Source: Fimenecus sp045655645
GTDB taxonomy: Bacteria; Bacillota; Clostridia; Oscillospirales; Acutalibacteraceae
Length of the DNA stretch: 64,000 nt
Assembly: GCA_045655645.1 (NCBI GenBank)
Contig: JAZOPS010000033.1
Location: forward strand, 50,811 to 114,810
Direction: 5' to 3'
This document shows positions 8,223 through 17,451 of the stretch, piece after piece; position 1 is the stretch's first letter, and every line of letters starts with the position of its first letter. A program made the position numbers and the translations under genes. Below the pieces are notes generated by a model. It was not told the origin of the DNA and did not search any database. It was given only the letters and a program-made list of their open reading frames with translations.

Positions 8223-9677
8223 ATGAACAGTTTATTTTTAATCGTCCCAATTTTTCTTCCTATAATTTTGGGCGCTTTATCATTTGTTATTCCCGCTGAA
8301 AAGAAAAAACAGAGAAATGCATTTGTTATGTTCACAATTCTCTGCTCATCTGTTTCTGTTTGGGCATTGGCACTTAACGCACCACAAGAAGCACTTACCC
8401 TTTTAAACTTTACTGACAATTTAAGTTTCGTGTTAAAACTTGATGGTGCAGGCAAGATTTTCTCTTGTCTTTCGGCTACACTTTGGCCATTAACAGCTCT
8501 CTATGCATTTGAATATATGAGCCACGAAAAGAACTTGCCAATGTTTTATGCATTCTTTACAATGGCTTTCGGTGCAACAATGGGTATTGCAATGGCGAGC
8601 AACATTCTCACAATGTATCTTTTCTATGAGTTGCTCACACTTTTCACAATTCCACTTGTTATGCATGGATTCACAAAGAAACATAATCAGGCAGCAAGAA
8701 AATATATGAACTATTCAATCGGTGGTGCTGCTTTTGCTTTCGCAGGCGTTGCATTTCTTATTGTGAATGATGCTAACGACTTTGTGTTCGGTGGTCACAT
8801 TACAAATCCAGAAGACCCAACAATTGCACTCATTCTTTTTGTGTTTGCGTTTTTAGGATTTGGTGTTAAGGCGGCCGTTTTCCCACTTCACAGTTGGTTG
8901 CCAACAGCTTCAGTTGCACCAACACCTGTTACTGCATTGCTTCACGCAGTTGCAGTTGTTAAAGCAGGTGCTTTTGCGATTATCCGTCTTATCTATTATT
9001 CTTATGGCACAGACTTTTTAACAGGCACTTGGGCACAAAATCTTGTAATGGGTCTTGCAATGTTTACAATCTTCTATGGCTCAATGACTGCTTTAAGACA
9101 AAAGCACTTCAAGAGAAGACTCGCATTCTCAACAATATCAAACCTTTCATATATTGTTTTTGCGGCAACTCTTATGACAGAAGCAGGACTTTTAGCCGCA
9201 TTCTGTCACCTTCTCTTCCACTCTGTTATTAAAATCGGCGCATTCTTCTCAGCAGGTGCTGTGCTTCACAAGACAGAGCGTGAATATGTGCCAGAGCTTG
9301 AAGGTATCGGCAGAAAAATGCCACTTACATTTATATTCTTTACTATTTCAGCATTATCACTTACAGGTATTCCACCATTCTGCGGATTTATCAGTAAATG
9401 GTATATTGCAACAGCTTCAATTGAAGCACAGAATCCGTTTGCTATTGTGGGCGTAGTTATATTGCTTATCTCTGCATTCTTAACTGCAATGTATATGCTC
9501 TCACCTGCAATCAAGGCGTTCTTCAAGCGCCGTGACAATGCAAATGATGTAACAGATGTTAAAGAAGCAAATGCACTTATGCAAGTACCTATGGCTATCT
9601 GTGCAGTACTTTGTATCGTAACAGGTCTTATGGCATCAAATGTTATTGAACTTATTAAGGGGGTATTGGCAATATGA
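8223..9677 (+). CDS. Antiporter-type proton-conducting subunit 3
   Basis: The 484-residue PF00361 protein is clearly a paralogue of the gene before it: both carry the TLFxxPLVxH segment and an ISKWYIAT-like C-terminal motif. Expected channel residues are Glu136 in LFYELLTLF and Lys216 in GFGVKAAVFPLHSWLP. The loop is SVAPTPVTALLHAVAVVKAG, which keeps the central Lys of the family. AGGAGG precedes ATG 8223. Its last four bases overlap the next start. Confidence 0.88.
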   Translation: MNSLFLIVPIFLPIILGALSFVIPAEKKKQRNAFVMFTILCSSVSVWALALNAPQEALTLLNFTDNLSFVLKLDGAGKIFSCLSATLWPLTALYAFEYMSHEKNLPMFYAFFTMAFGATMGIAMASNILTMYLFYELLTLFTIPLVMHGFTKKHNQAARKYMNYSIGGAAFAFAGVAFLIVNDANDFVFGGHITNPEDPTIALILFVFAFLGFGVKAAVFPLHSWLPTASVAPTPVTALLHAVAVVKAGAFAIIRLIYYSYGTDFLTGTWAQNLVMGLAMFTIFYGSMTALRQKHFKRRLAFSTISNLSYIVFAATLMTEAGLLAAFCHLLFHSVIKIGAFFSAGAVLHKTEREYVPELEGIGRKMPLTFIFFTISALSLTGIPPFCGFISKWYIATASIEAQNPFAIVGVVILLISAFLTAMYMLSPAIKAFFKRRDNANDVTDVKEANALMQVPMAICAVLCIVTGLMASNVIELIKGVLAI

Positions 9678-11641
9678 CACTTTTAACTATGTATTGTATT
9701 TTCACTCCCTTTATTGCAGCAATTATCTCTGCAGTTTTAGGTAAATATGAAAAACTTCGTAATGCAGTTGTGATTCTTGCGACTTTCATAAGTTTGGGTC
9801 TTTCAATTATGATTGCACAATCCCCTGCAAGACTTGTTTGCTTTGCATCTTTGAATTTCCAAATTGGTGGTTTTAATTCAACCTATGCAATTATCGCAGC
9901 GTTCATGTGGTTTGCAGCAGCTTTGCTCTCACCACAATATTTCAAAGACCACAACCATAAACTTTCAAGATATTATTTCTTCTTCCTTATCACAATGGGC
10001 GCTACCTTGGGCGTTTTCCTTTCTGCTGATTTGATGACAACTTTCATCTTCTTTGAAATTATGTCATTCACATCATACATGTGGGTTATTCAAGACGAAA
10101 CCAAAGACGCAATGAATGCAGGTAAAACATATCTTGCAATTGCCGTGCTTGGTGGTATGGTTGCATTAATGGGACTTTTCGTTCTTTATAACATCACAGG
10201 CACATTGATGATTGCTGACCTTTATTCTGCAATTAAATATGTTGGCAAATCAACCGAACTTTATGTTGCAGCATTCTGCTTGTTATTCGGTTTTGGTGCA
10301 AAAGCAGGTATGTTCCCATTACACATTTGGCTTCCAAAGGCTCACCCCGTTGCTCCTGCTCCTGCAAGTGCACTTCTTTCAGGTGTGCTCACAAAAACAG
10401 GTGTATTCGGCATTCTCATAGTTACAGGTCAAATTCTTCGTGATGATGAAATCTGGGGTTACACTTTATTAGCCCTTGCAACTATCACAATGGTATTAGG
10501 TGCAGTTATTGCAGTATTCTCAAATAATCTTAAGCGTACTTTGGCTTGTTCTTCACTTTCACAAATCGGATTTATCCTTGTGGGTGTTTCAATGATTACA
10601 TTATTAGGTGAAGAAAACGCATTGGCAGCGAATGGCACATTCCTTTATATGATTAACCATTCAATTGTAAAACTTGTGCTCTTCCTTGCGGCTGGTGCTA
10701 TTTATCTTGGCGCTCATACTCTTGACCTTAACAAGTTAAAGGGTTATGGCAGAAACAAGCCTATCATTATGATAACATTCTTAATCGGCGCTTGTTCACT
10801 CGCAGGTATCCCTGGTTTTACTGGCTACCTTTCAAAGACACTTGTTCACGAAGCAATTGTTGAATATGCGCATTTAAGTCATTTACCAATCATAACTATT
10901 ATTGAGTGGCTCTTCTTATTCTCAGGTGGTCTCACAGCGGCATATATGCTTAAACTCTTTGTTGCCATCTTCGTTGAAAAGCCAACTGAAGAAACTCCAA
11001 AAGGCAAAAAACTCTCACCTCTTTCAGCAATTGCACTCATAATTTCAGCAGTTGCTCTTCCAATAATTGGTGTTTACACACCTTTGGTTGAGAAAATCAC
11101 TTACCCAATGCTCTCACTCGTTAATGGACATCATTTCCACCACGAGATTCATTATTTCTCATTTACAAACCTTAAAGGTGTATTGATTTCTCTTGCAATC
11201 GGCATTTTAGTTTATACACTCTTTATAAGAAAAGTTCTTATAAAGAATAAGACTTATGTTAACCCAATGGAAAACAAGATTTCACTTGAAAATCAGGTTT
11301 ATATTCCTATGATTAAAATTCTCACAGCCGTTTTCGGTGTCATTTGCAGAATTTTTGCAGACTCAACTGATTTTCTTATTTTCCTTGCTCGCAAGAGCGT
11401 GTTAACCGATGCAAAAGAGCACACAGAGCATCAAAGAAAATATGCTTATGCTTTCGGTGATGTTATTGACCATGTCAAGCACGATAAAACTCACAAGAAT
11501 GCAAACTTATTTGTACGCGTTTCAGAAACAATTTCAAAAACAACACAAAGAATTTCATCAAACTTCTCATTTGCTTTATTTATGACTTGTTTTGGTGTTT
11601 GCATTATTCTTGTTTTCCTTATAATTTCTTTTGTGTCTTGA
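9674..11641 (+). CDS. Antiporter-type proton-conducting subunit 4 (NuoL/MnhA-N-like, 655 aa)
   Basis: This is the largest of the four PF00361 subunits. Residues 1-480 form the antiporter core, with Glu128 in IFFEIMSFTSYMW and Lys210 in GFGAKAGMFPLHIWLP. The C-terminal part carries extra helices around 500-520 and 630-655, joined by a long soluble segment rich in His and Lys. The DUF4040 part that closes MrpA in Bacillus is absent because that domain is encoded separately upstream. It starts by an ATGA overlap. Its stop lies inside the asnA promoter, so the operon probably ends here, with no hairpin seen. Confidence 0.88.
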   Translation: MTLLTMYCIFTPFIAAIISAVLGKYEKLRNAVVILATFISLGLSIMIAQSPARLVCFASLNFQIGGFNSTYAIIAAFMWFAAALLSPQYFKDHNHKLSRYYFFFLITMGATLGVFLSADLMTTFIFFEIMSFTSYMWVIQDETKDAMNAGKTYLAIAVLGGMVALMGLFVLYNITGTLMIADLYSAIKYVGKSTELYVAAFCLLFGFGAKAGMFPLHIWLPKAHPVAPAPASALLSGVLTKTGVFGILIVTGQILRDDEIWGYTLLALATITMVLGAVIAVFSNNLKRTLACSSLSQIGFILVGVSMITLLGEENALAANGTFLYMINHSIVKLVLFLAAGAIYLGAHTLDLNKLKGYGRNKPIIMITFLIGACSLAGIPGFTGYLSKTLVHEAIVEYAHLSHLPIITIIEWLFLFSGGLTAAYMLKLFVAIFVEKPTEETPKGKKLSPLSAIALIISAVALPIIGVYTPLVEKITYPMLSLVNGHHFHHEIHYFSFTNLKGVLISLAIGILVYTLFIRKVLIKNKTYVNPMENKISLENQVYIPMIKILTAVFGVICRIFADSTDFLIFLARKSVLTDAKEHTEHQRKYAYAFGDVIDHVKHDKTHKNANLFVRVSETISKTTQRISSNFSFALFMTCFGVCIILVFLIISFVS

Positions 11642-11666
11642 CAAACACAAGTATTTTCATTAAAAT
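11638..11666 (+). promoter_or_regulatory. Sigma-A promoter of asnA
   Basis: TTGACA (11638-11643), a 17-bp spacer and TAAAAT (11661-11666). The -35 hexamer overlaps the last codon and stop of the preceding antiporter gene. Confidence 0.8.
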
Positions 11667-11698
11667 TTAGTTTAGTATTTTTAAAGGCGTGATTTCAG

Positions 11699-12706
11699 AT
11701 GAACAAAATCTATATTCCAGAAGGATATAGCCCAAAACTGAATAGATATGACACTCAAAGAGCCATTGATATTATCAAACAACTCTTTCAACAGAATTTC
11801 TGCAAGGCACTTTCTTTAAAGCGTGTTTCTGCGCCACTTTTTGTTAGTTGCAGTTCAGGTCTTAATGATAATCTCAATGGTACAGAAAGACCTGTAACCT
11901 TTGATGTGCCTGCAATTGATGGTGATGCTGAAATCGTACATTCACTTGCTAAATGGAAGCGCTTGGCACTCAAAAGATATGATTTTTGGATGCACGAAGG
12001 TCTTCTTACTGATATGAACGCTATTCGTCGTGACGAAGAGCTTGATAATATTCATTCTATCTATGTTGACCAATGGGACTGGGAAAAGGTTATTGAAGAC
12101 AGTGACCGTAATCCTGAATACCTTTGTGAAACAGTTCAAAAGATTGTTGATACAATCTGTGATGTAAATGAGTTGCTTCAAGAAAAATTCCCACAACTTG
12201 ATACTAAACTTCAGAGAAATGTGAAATTTATCACTTCACAGGAACTTGAAGATTTGTATCCAGACTTAACTCCTGAAGATCGTGAATGTGAGTTCGCAAA
12301 AGAGCACAAAACAATCTTTATTATGGGAATCGGTGGCAAGTTAAAATCAGGCAATAAGCACGGCAACCGTGCCCCTGACTATGACGACTGGTCACTTAAC
12401 GGTGACATCATTTTCTGGGACAATGTGAGAAGTGCTCCAATTGAGATTTCTTCAATGGGTATCCGTGTAAATGCCAAAGTTCTTGACCGTCAGTTGACTA
12501 TCGCAGGTTGTGACGACAGACGAGAGCTCTCTTTCCATAAAATGCTTCTTAACGACGAATTACCACTTACAATCGGTGGTGGCATTGGTCAGTCAAGACT
12601 TTGCATGTTACTTATGGGTTGCGCTCATGTGGGCGAAGTTCAATGCTCACTCTGGGACGAAGAAACCGTAAAACTTTGCAAAGAAAATCATATAAGATTA
12701 CTTTAA
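11699..12706 (+). CDS. asnA: Aspartate-ammonia ligase (asparagine synthetase A)
   Basis: This 335-residue protein of the AsnA family makes asparagine from aspartate, ammonia and ATP in the cytoplasm. Family segments are easy to see: SLKRVSAPLFVSCSSGLND, then LNGTERPVTFD, WKRLALKRYDF, and near the C-terminus TIGGGIGQSRLCMLLMG, the class II synthetase-like ATP site. Length matches the usual 330. It starts at ATG 11699 after AAAGG. The asnS gene converges on it from the other side of a shared terminator, so asparagine supply and asparaginyl-tRNA charging are neighbours but separately transcribed. Confidence 0.96.
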   Translation: MNKIYIPEGYSPKLNRYDTQRAIDIIKQLFQQNFCKALSLKRVSAPLFVSCSSGLNDNLNGTERPVTFDVPAIDGDAEIVHSLAKWKRLALKRYDFWMHEGLLTDMNAIRRDEELDNIHSIYVDQWDWEKVIEDSDRNPEYLCETVQKIVDTICDVNELLQEKFPQLDTKLQRNVKFITSQELEDLYPDLTPEDRECEFAKEHKTIFIMGIGGKLKSGNKHGNRAPDYDDWSLNGDIIFWDNVRSAPIEISSMGIRVNAKVLDRQLTIAGCDDRRELSFHKMLLNDELPLTIGGGIGQSRLCMLLMGCAHVGEVQCSLWDEETVKLCKENHIRLL

Positions 12707-12713
12707 TAAAAAA

Positions 12714-12751
12714 AGCGTAGTAACCATTTGGCTACTACGCTTAATTTTTTT
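12714..12751. terminator. Bidirectional terminator between asnA and asnS
   Basis: The hairpin at 12714-12741 has arms AGCGTAGTA and TACTACGCT extended by CC/GG across one A-C mismatch, with an ATTT loop. T-runs on the plus side and A-runs on the other side allow use by both convergent genes. Confidence 0.85.
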
Positions 12752-12759
12752 GTGTTAAT

Positions 12760-14133
12760 TTAGAAATCGCAGTTTTTAGGTGTTCTGCAATAAGGAATTA
12801 CATCACGGATGTTCTCCATACCTGTAACATAGATGAGAAGTCTTTCAAAGCCCATACCGAAACCTGAGTGTGTGCAACCGCCATATTTACGAAGATTGCA
12901 ATACCAATCAAGTGACTCTGGTGCAATACCAAGCTCGTTCATACGGCCAATAAGACGGTCATATCGTGTTTCTCTCTGGCTACCACCCATCAATTCACCT
13001 GCATCAGGAACAAGTAAGTCAACAGCTGCAACTGTGCTTCCATCATCATTCTGATACATATAGAACGCTTTGAATTCTTTTGGCCAGTCATAAACGAAAA
13101 CAGGAGCATTGAATTTTTTCTCTGTGAGATATTTTTCGTGCTCACGAGCAAGGTCTTCGTCATATTCAGGCTTAAATTTAAAGTTTTCTGTTGCATCTGC
13201 TTCTTTAAGAATTGTGATTGCATCTTTAAATGGAAGTCTAACGATTTCAGACTCAATAAGTTTTGTCATTCTCTCGCGAAGGTTAATTCCGTTGAATTTT
13301 TCAAGGAATTCGAGTTCAGCAGGACAACGCTCCATAATTGTTTTGAGAATTGATTTGAGGAAATCTTCTTCAACATCCATAAGGTCAAACAAATCTGCAA
13401 ATGCGATTTCAGGCTCAATCATCCAGAATTCTGCAGCGTGTGTTCTTGTGTTAGAATTTTCTGCTCTGAATGTTGGTCCGAATGTGTAAATCTTGCTGAA
13501 TGCAAGAGCAAATGTTTCGCCTTCTAACTGACCTGTAACAGCAAGTGAAGAATGCTTGCCAAAGAAATCGTCAGCATAGTCTTTCTTGTCGTTATCAAGT
13601 GGGTCATAAGTTGTAACTGTGAATGTGTTACCTGCACCTTCAGCATCGTTTGATGTGAGAAGTGGTGTGTGCACATAAACATAGCCATTATTCTGGAAAT
13701 ATTCGTGAATAGCCATTGAAGCAACACTTCTTACCTTGAACACAGCTTGGAAAAGTCTTGTTCTTGGACGAAGATATGCATTTTCTCTTAAAAATTCAAG
13801 TGTGTGTCTTTTTGGTTGAATTGGATAATCTTCATCACATTCACCCTTAATTTCAACATTAATTGGTGAAATTTCGATTGAACCGTTGTTTTCGTTTACA
13901 ACAACTTTACCTTCAACTTCAATGCAACAACCAACTTTAACTGTATTTACAAGGCCTTGAAATTCAGGTGATGCGCTATCATAAACCACTTGTAAAACAT
14001 TAAAAATTGTACCATCATAAAAGTCAATAAAGCCAACATTTTTTTGCTTTCTGTGGTTTCTAACCCAACCGTTGAGCTTTACTACTTTTCCAATGTATTC
14101 TTCTTTGTTATTGAACAAATCGCAAATATACAT
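12760..14133 (-). CDS. asnS: Asparaginyl-tRNA synthetase
   Basis: The 457-residue class IIb synthetase charges tRNA-Asn. The N-terminal OB-fold anticodon-binding domain covers about 1-110, with LNGWVRNHRKQKNVGFIDFYDG. The catalytic domain holds motif 2 (FRAENSNTRTHAAEFWMIEPE) and, near the C-terminus, GGSQRETRYDRL and motif 3 GFGMGFERLLIYVTG. Its presence suggests direct Asn-tRNA formation instead of transamidation only. GGAGG lies upstream of ATG 14133. Confidence 0.96.
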   Translation of the reverse strand: MYICDLFNNKEEYIGKVVKLNGWVRNHRKQKNVGFIDFYDGTIFNVLQVVYDSASPEFQGLVNTVKVGCCIEVEGKVVVNENNGSIEISPINVEIKGECDEDYPIQPKRHTLEFLRENAYLRPRTRLFQAVFKVRSVASMAIHEYFQNNGYVYVHTPLLTSNDAEGAGNTFTVTTYDPLDNDKKDYADDFFGKHSSLAVTGQLEGETFALAFSKIYTFGPTFRAENSNTRTHAAEFWMIEPEIAFADLFDLMDVEEDFLKSILKTIMERCPAELEFLEKFNGINLRERMTKLIESEIVRLPFKDAITILKEADATENFKFKPEYDEDLAREHEKYLTEKKFNAPVFVYDWPKEFKAFYMYQNDDGSTVAAVDLLVPDAGELMGGSQRETRYDRLIGRMNELGIAPESLDWYCNLRKYGGCTHSGFGMGFERLLIYVTGMENIRDVIPYCRTPKNCDF

Positions 14134-14170
14134 TTCAATTCTCCTCAGATATATTTGTACTTACCGAATA

Positions 14171-14199
14171 ATTATACTATTGTTTATTGTAAAAATCAA
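14171..14199 (-). promoter_or_regulatory. Sigma-A promoter of asnS
   Basis: On the minus strand, TTGATT (14199-14194), a 17-bp spacer and TATAAT (14176-14171). It lies just downstream of the terminator of the preceding hydrolase gene, which insulates the two units. Confidence 0.75.
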
Positions 14200-14201
14200 G
14201 A

Positions 14202-14234
14202 TAAAAAAACAGCAGAGAAATAAATCTCTGCTGT
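14202..14234 (-). terminator. Terminator of the secreted hydrolase gene
   Basis: A perfect 10-bp stem (ACAGCAGAGA with TCTCTGCTGT) has a 6-base loop. On the minus strand it is followed by seven T residues. Confidence 0.88.
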
Positions 14235-14249
14235 TAATTTTAATTTCAA

Positions 14250-16319
14250 TTAGAGAGCAACAACCAAAATTCCAAGAACTGTTAATGTTGCAACAACAAC
14301 TGCTAACCACAATGTTGTGTTACCACCTTCAACCTGTACTGGTGTGCCAGTAGTTGGCTGACTATTGTTATTGTTATTGTTATTGTTATAATTGTTGTTT
14401 TGAACTGGAGCTTGTGGAGCTGGCTGTGTAGGAGCTTCTGTAGGAGCCTCAGTAGGAGCTTCTGTAGGAGCTTCTGTTTCTGGTTCTTCTGGAGTTTCAT
14501 CTCCGCCGCCACCAAGAAGTCCGCCAAGAAGACCACCGATATCAAGGCCGCCAATAAGGCCGCCAAGCATTCCGCCGATACCTGTGATTGTATCAATGAT
14601 ACCACCAAGGTCAAGTCCGCCGCCACCATTGCCGCCAAGACCGCCGAGAAGGCTTTCAAGACCGCCTGTAACAGCGCCCACAACATCATCAAGGTTAAAA
14701 CCAGGAAGTTCTGGAAGGTCAGGAATTTCAGGAAGGTCTGGAAGAACACCTTCAAGCTCACCCATAATCTGGTCTACAACGCTATCTACTGTTTTATCGA
14801 TTGTATTGCCGATTTGTTCTTCAAGCTCTGCTTTTTCTTCCCATGTCAAAAGCATTGGCATACCTGTTGTATTATAGAACATGAACTGTGGATATTCTTC
14901 ATTTGTCTGAATATCATATTTTTCTGTCTGTGTAAGAAGCCATACATAGAAGTCGCCTGTACCATCGTTCATTCCATAAGAGATATGACCCAAGTTCTTG
15001 ATGAACCAAGTATTCATTGGAGCATCGCAAACTGAAGCATCGATAACCTTGTCAGGTGAAACCATGTCGATTCCTGTTTCAACCTTCTGTGTGTAGTCAT
15101 CGCCTAATGTTTTGCCCATATCAGCAACAATTGCAAAACCACTTGTATTCTTTGTTTCGATTACACCGTCACTGTTCCAGTTAGCTGATGGTGTTACAGG
15201 AGCGATATATCTGTTATAGTTAGAAACATTTGCATAGTTGATTTCTTCATTCGCAACAAGTTCTGCTACTCTATCTTTTGTACCATTAACAACTAATTCT
15301 TGATAGTCTGCTACAAATGCTTTGAGTTCGTCACCAGCATCTTTGAGCATAAGAGCTTCTGCAGCATCATAGTGGTTAGCTGGAACAAGTGACCAGAATG
15401 AAGGGATATAACCAAATACTGGGATAAGAAGTTCAGAATAAATCTTATCATGACCTGCTGCCATAATTGCATCAGCCTGATTTGCCAAAATCTCAAATAC
15501 AGGAATATATGGTAAAAGTGACTGATATTCTGCGTTGCCACGAATTTCTTGTGCAATGAGAAGAGCAAGTGCTTCACCATCAATATCTACATTACCTGTG
15601 AAGAGTTGGCCAATCATTTCAAGGCCATTGAATGCAGAGTTTGACATAACAAGGTTCTGAATGCTTGCACTTGCCTTTGAATATTTTGCCAAATATGCGT
15701 TAACAACTGAACCGCCCATGCTTTCTGCACAGATTGAAACTTTGCTATGACCTGATTCAGCTTTAACCTTTTCAACAAAGCTTGCAAGTTGGTCAGCAAC
15801 ATCATATGGGTTTGCTGTCCAGTCGTATGTAAAGATATATGAATGATTATCCTTATCAAGTTCTAACTGAAGCATATATCCAAGTGTCTGCTCAGAAGAT
15901 GGATTATAGCCAAGGTCTGTATCAGCATTGATAACACTTGAAGGAGTAGCTGTAATATTGCTTGCTCTGTTACCATTGTTATCATACATAACTGGTCCAA
16001 AAATCTGTTTTAAAGCTTTGCCAGCTGCGTCTACGAATGCGTCTACATTCTTAACTTCGTTTGACTCAAAGTCATTTGCTTGAACAAATGCAGCCAAGTC
16101 AGGCATTACTGGCAAAATTCCTGCAATAATATTTGCAGCTGAAAATACCTCTTTGCCATCTACATAAAGTGTTTCACCAATACCACGAACCTGAATTACT
16201 GGTGTTTTACCACACTCACATGTATCTTCGTTACCTAATGCTGCGAAAGCAGGAACAAGCATTGTTACAACCATTACGGCAACAAGAAAAATACTGATAA
16301 TTATGTTTCTGTTTTTCAT
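14250..16319 (-). CDS. Secreted alpha/beta hydrolase with glycine-rich tail and C-terminal membrane anchor
   Basis: The 689-residue protein begins with a signal peptide (about 1-26, ending PAFAA). Residues 40-470 look like an LCAT/PGAP1-like alpha/beta hydrolase: FTYDWTANPYD is followed by the nucleophile elbow AESMGG (Ser200; Ala replaces the first Gly of GxSxG), with a late VIDASVC Asp region and LGHISYG His as plausible partners. From about 545 to 605 comes a run of Gly, Leu and Ile in GGLLGG-like units, then EAPT repeats, an Asn-rich stretch (NNNYNNNNNNN), and a final hydrophobic helix ending VVAL with no positive tail. No LPXTG motif was found. The substrate is unknown, but an ester or lipid is likely. 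It has its own promoter and terminator. Confidence 0.75.
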   Translation of the reverse strand: MKNRNIIISIFLVAVMVVTMLVPAFAALGNEDTCECGKTPVIQVRGIGETLYVDGKEVFSAANIIAGILPVMPDLAAFVQANDFESNEVKNVDAFVDAAGKALKQIFGPVMYDNNGNRASNITATPSSVINADTDLGYNPSSEQTLGYMLQLELDKDNHSYIFTYDWTANPYDVADQLASFVEKVKAESGHSKVSICAESMGGSVVNAYLAKYSKASASIQNLVMSNSAFNGLEMIGQLFTGNVDIDGEALALLIAQEIRGNAEYQSLLPYIPVFEILANQADAIMAAGHDKIYSELLIPVFGYIPSFWSLVPANHYDAAEALMLKDAGDELKAFVADYQELVVNGTKDRVAELVANEEINYANVSNYNRYIAPVTPSANWNSDGVIETKNTSGFAIVADMGKTLGDDYTQKVETGIDMVSPDKVIDASVCDAPMNTWFIKNLGHISYGMNDGTGDFYVWLLTQTEKYDIQTNEEYPQFMFYNTTGMPMLLTWEEKAELEEQIGNTIDKTVDSVVDQIMGELEGVLPDLPEIPDLPELPGFNLDDVVGAVTGGLESLLGGLGGNGGGGLDLGGIIDTITGIGGMLGGLIGGLDIGGLLGGLLGGGGDETPEEPETEAPTEAPTEAPTEAPTQPAPQAPVQNNNYNNNNNNNNSQPTTGTPVQVEGGNTTLWLAVVVATLTVLGILVVAL

Positions 16320-16350
16320 AATATCCCTCCGTTATAATATAACTAGGCAT

Positions 16351-16379
16351 ATTTTATCACATTTTTTTGCATATTACAA
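16351..16379 (-). promoter_or_regulatory. Sigma-A promoter of the secreted hydrolase gene
   Basis: On the minus strand, TTGTAA (16379-16374), a 17-bp spacer and TAAAAT (16356-16351), about 30 bp before the ATG. A GGAGGG ribosome binding site follows. Confidence 0.7.
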
Positions 16380-16397
16380 CACATTTTTAACATTTTT

Positions 16398-17321
16398 TTA
16401 AAATATACTAAATATATTTTTCTCAGCATTTTTCGGTGAATATTGCCAATTGCTTATATGGGTGCCATCACAGTAATATTTAACGGGGTCAGGTTGACTA
16501 TTATTTGGAAAACTATCTACAATTGAAAGCTTAATTTTCATTTTTTCGGGATTTATACTCTTTATATATACACTTGCTAAATCCCCTTCTTGCACATTGC
16601 TTGTATATTCAGCAAGACCTGCGAGATTGGGGGCTAACTCAATAAATACACCATATTTTTCAATGGAGCGCACAATTCCACCAACCGTTTGCCCCGCTTT
16701 AAAACTCTGCGCATTTTCTTCCCAAGTGCCTAGCAATTCTTTAAGAGATAATGTGACTCTATTTTTCTCGTCTACACTTTTTACAACTGCTTTAATAACA
16801 GTATTCACAGATAATCTTACACTCGGATGTGGAATTCGTGAAACCGATATACTGTCAATAGGCAAAAGTGCTGAAACTCCACATCCTATATCGCAAAACG
16901 AGCCAAAAGTTTCATTATGAGTTACTTTTGCACTGATAATATCACCTGGGGTCAGTTGTTTTATGTATTCTTCAATGCATTCTTCTTGCACGGCTCTACG
17001 GCTTAATATTGCTGTGCGATTTCCGATTTCATCGTCCATAAAATCAATAATTTTAAAGCTGACGGGTTTATTAACTCGTGAAATTATTGCAATATCACGC
17101 ACACTTCCGTCAGAAATACCAACTGCACATTCCTCTCTAGGGATAACCCCTTTAATTACGCCCAAGTCCACATGAAGATTATGGTCTCGGTCACAAAGAG
17201 TTGCTTTCGCTTCAAGAATTCGGTCTTCTAAAAAGCATTCTCTCAATTCCGAGATTGATTCCATGTTCTTTTTGTTGTGTTTTTTCTCAATCAAAAACCC
17301 TTCTGGGTAATACTTTTTCAT
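16398..17321 (-). CDS. S1 RNA-binding domain protein
   Basis: This cytoplasmic protein of 307 residues carries S1-type OB-fold repeats. One is around 100-180 (GDIISAKVTHNETFGSFCDIGCGVSALLPI) and another around 190-270 (GQTVGGIVRSIEKYGVFIELAPNLAGLAEY), each typical of S1 domains that bind RNA. An earlier, weaker unit lies at 30-95. It is shorter than ribosomal protein S1 and fits the small clostridial S1-domain proteins of unknown role. I chose ATG 17321, which has AAGGTGAT seven bases upstream. The longer open frame would run into the divergent DUF951 gene and has no initiation signal. Confidence 0.8.
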   Translation of the reverse strand: MKKYYPEGFLIEKKHNKKNMESISELRECFLEDRILEAKATLCDRDHNLHVDLGVIKGVIPREECAVGISDGSVRDIAIISRVNKPVSFKIIDFMDDEIGNRTAILSRRAVQEECIEEYIKQLTPGDIISAKVTHNETFGSFCDIGCGVSALLPIDSISVSRIPHPSVRLSVNTVIKAVVKSVDEKNRVTLSLKELLGTWEENAQSFKAGQTVGGIVRSIEKYGVFIELAPNLAGLAEYTSNVQEGDLASVYIKSINPEKMKIKLSIVDSFPNNSQPDPVKYYCDGTHISNWQYSPKNAEKNIFSIF

Positions 17322-17451
17322 ACCTATCACCTTTACTTTAAAATTAATATATTGATATGATGAAAAATGTGAAAAGAGAATTAAAAATAGGTATTTTATT
17401 TTTATAATATTTATGGTATTATATAATGTAATATATTTTGAGGTAATTTTT

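Noticed and set aside
11699..14133. asnA-asnS as a single regulated pair (T-box or shared promoter)
   Set aside because: The genes converge and each has its own promoter. The asnA leader is too short for a T-box.
14300..14760. Plus- and minus-strand shadow frames with Pro/Ser- or Leu/Gln-rich protein over the hydrolase tail
   Set aside because: They come from the repetitive Gly/Thr/Pro/Asn coding sequence read in other frames and have no start signals.
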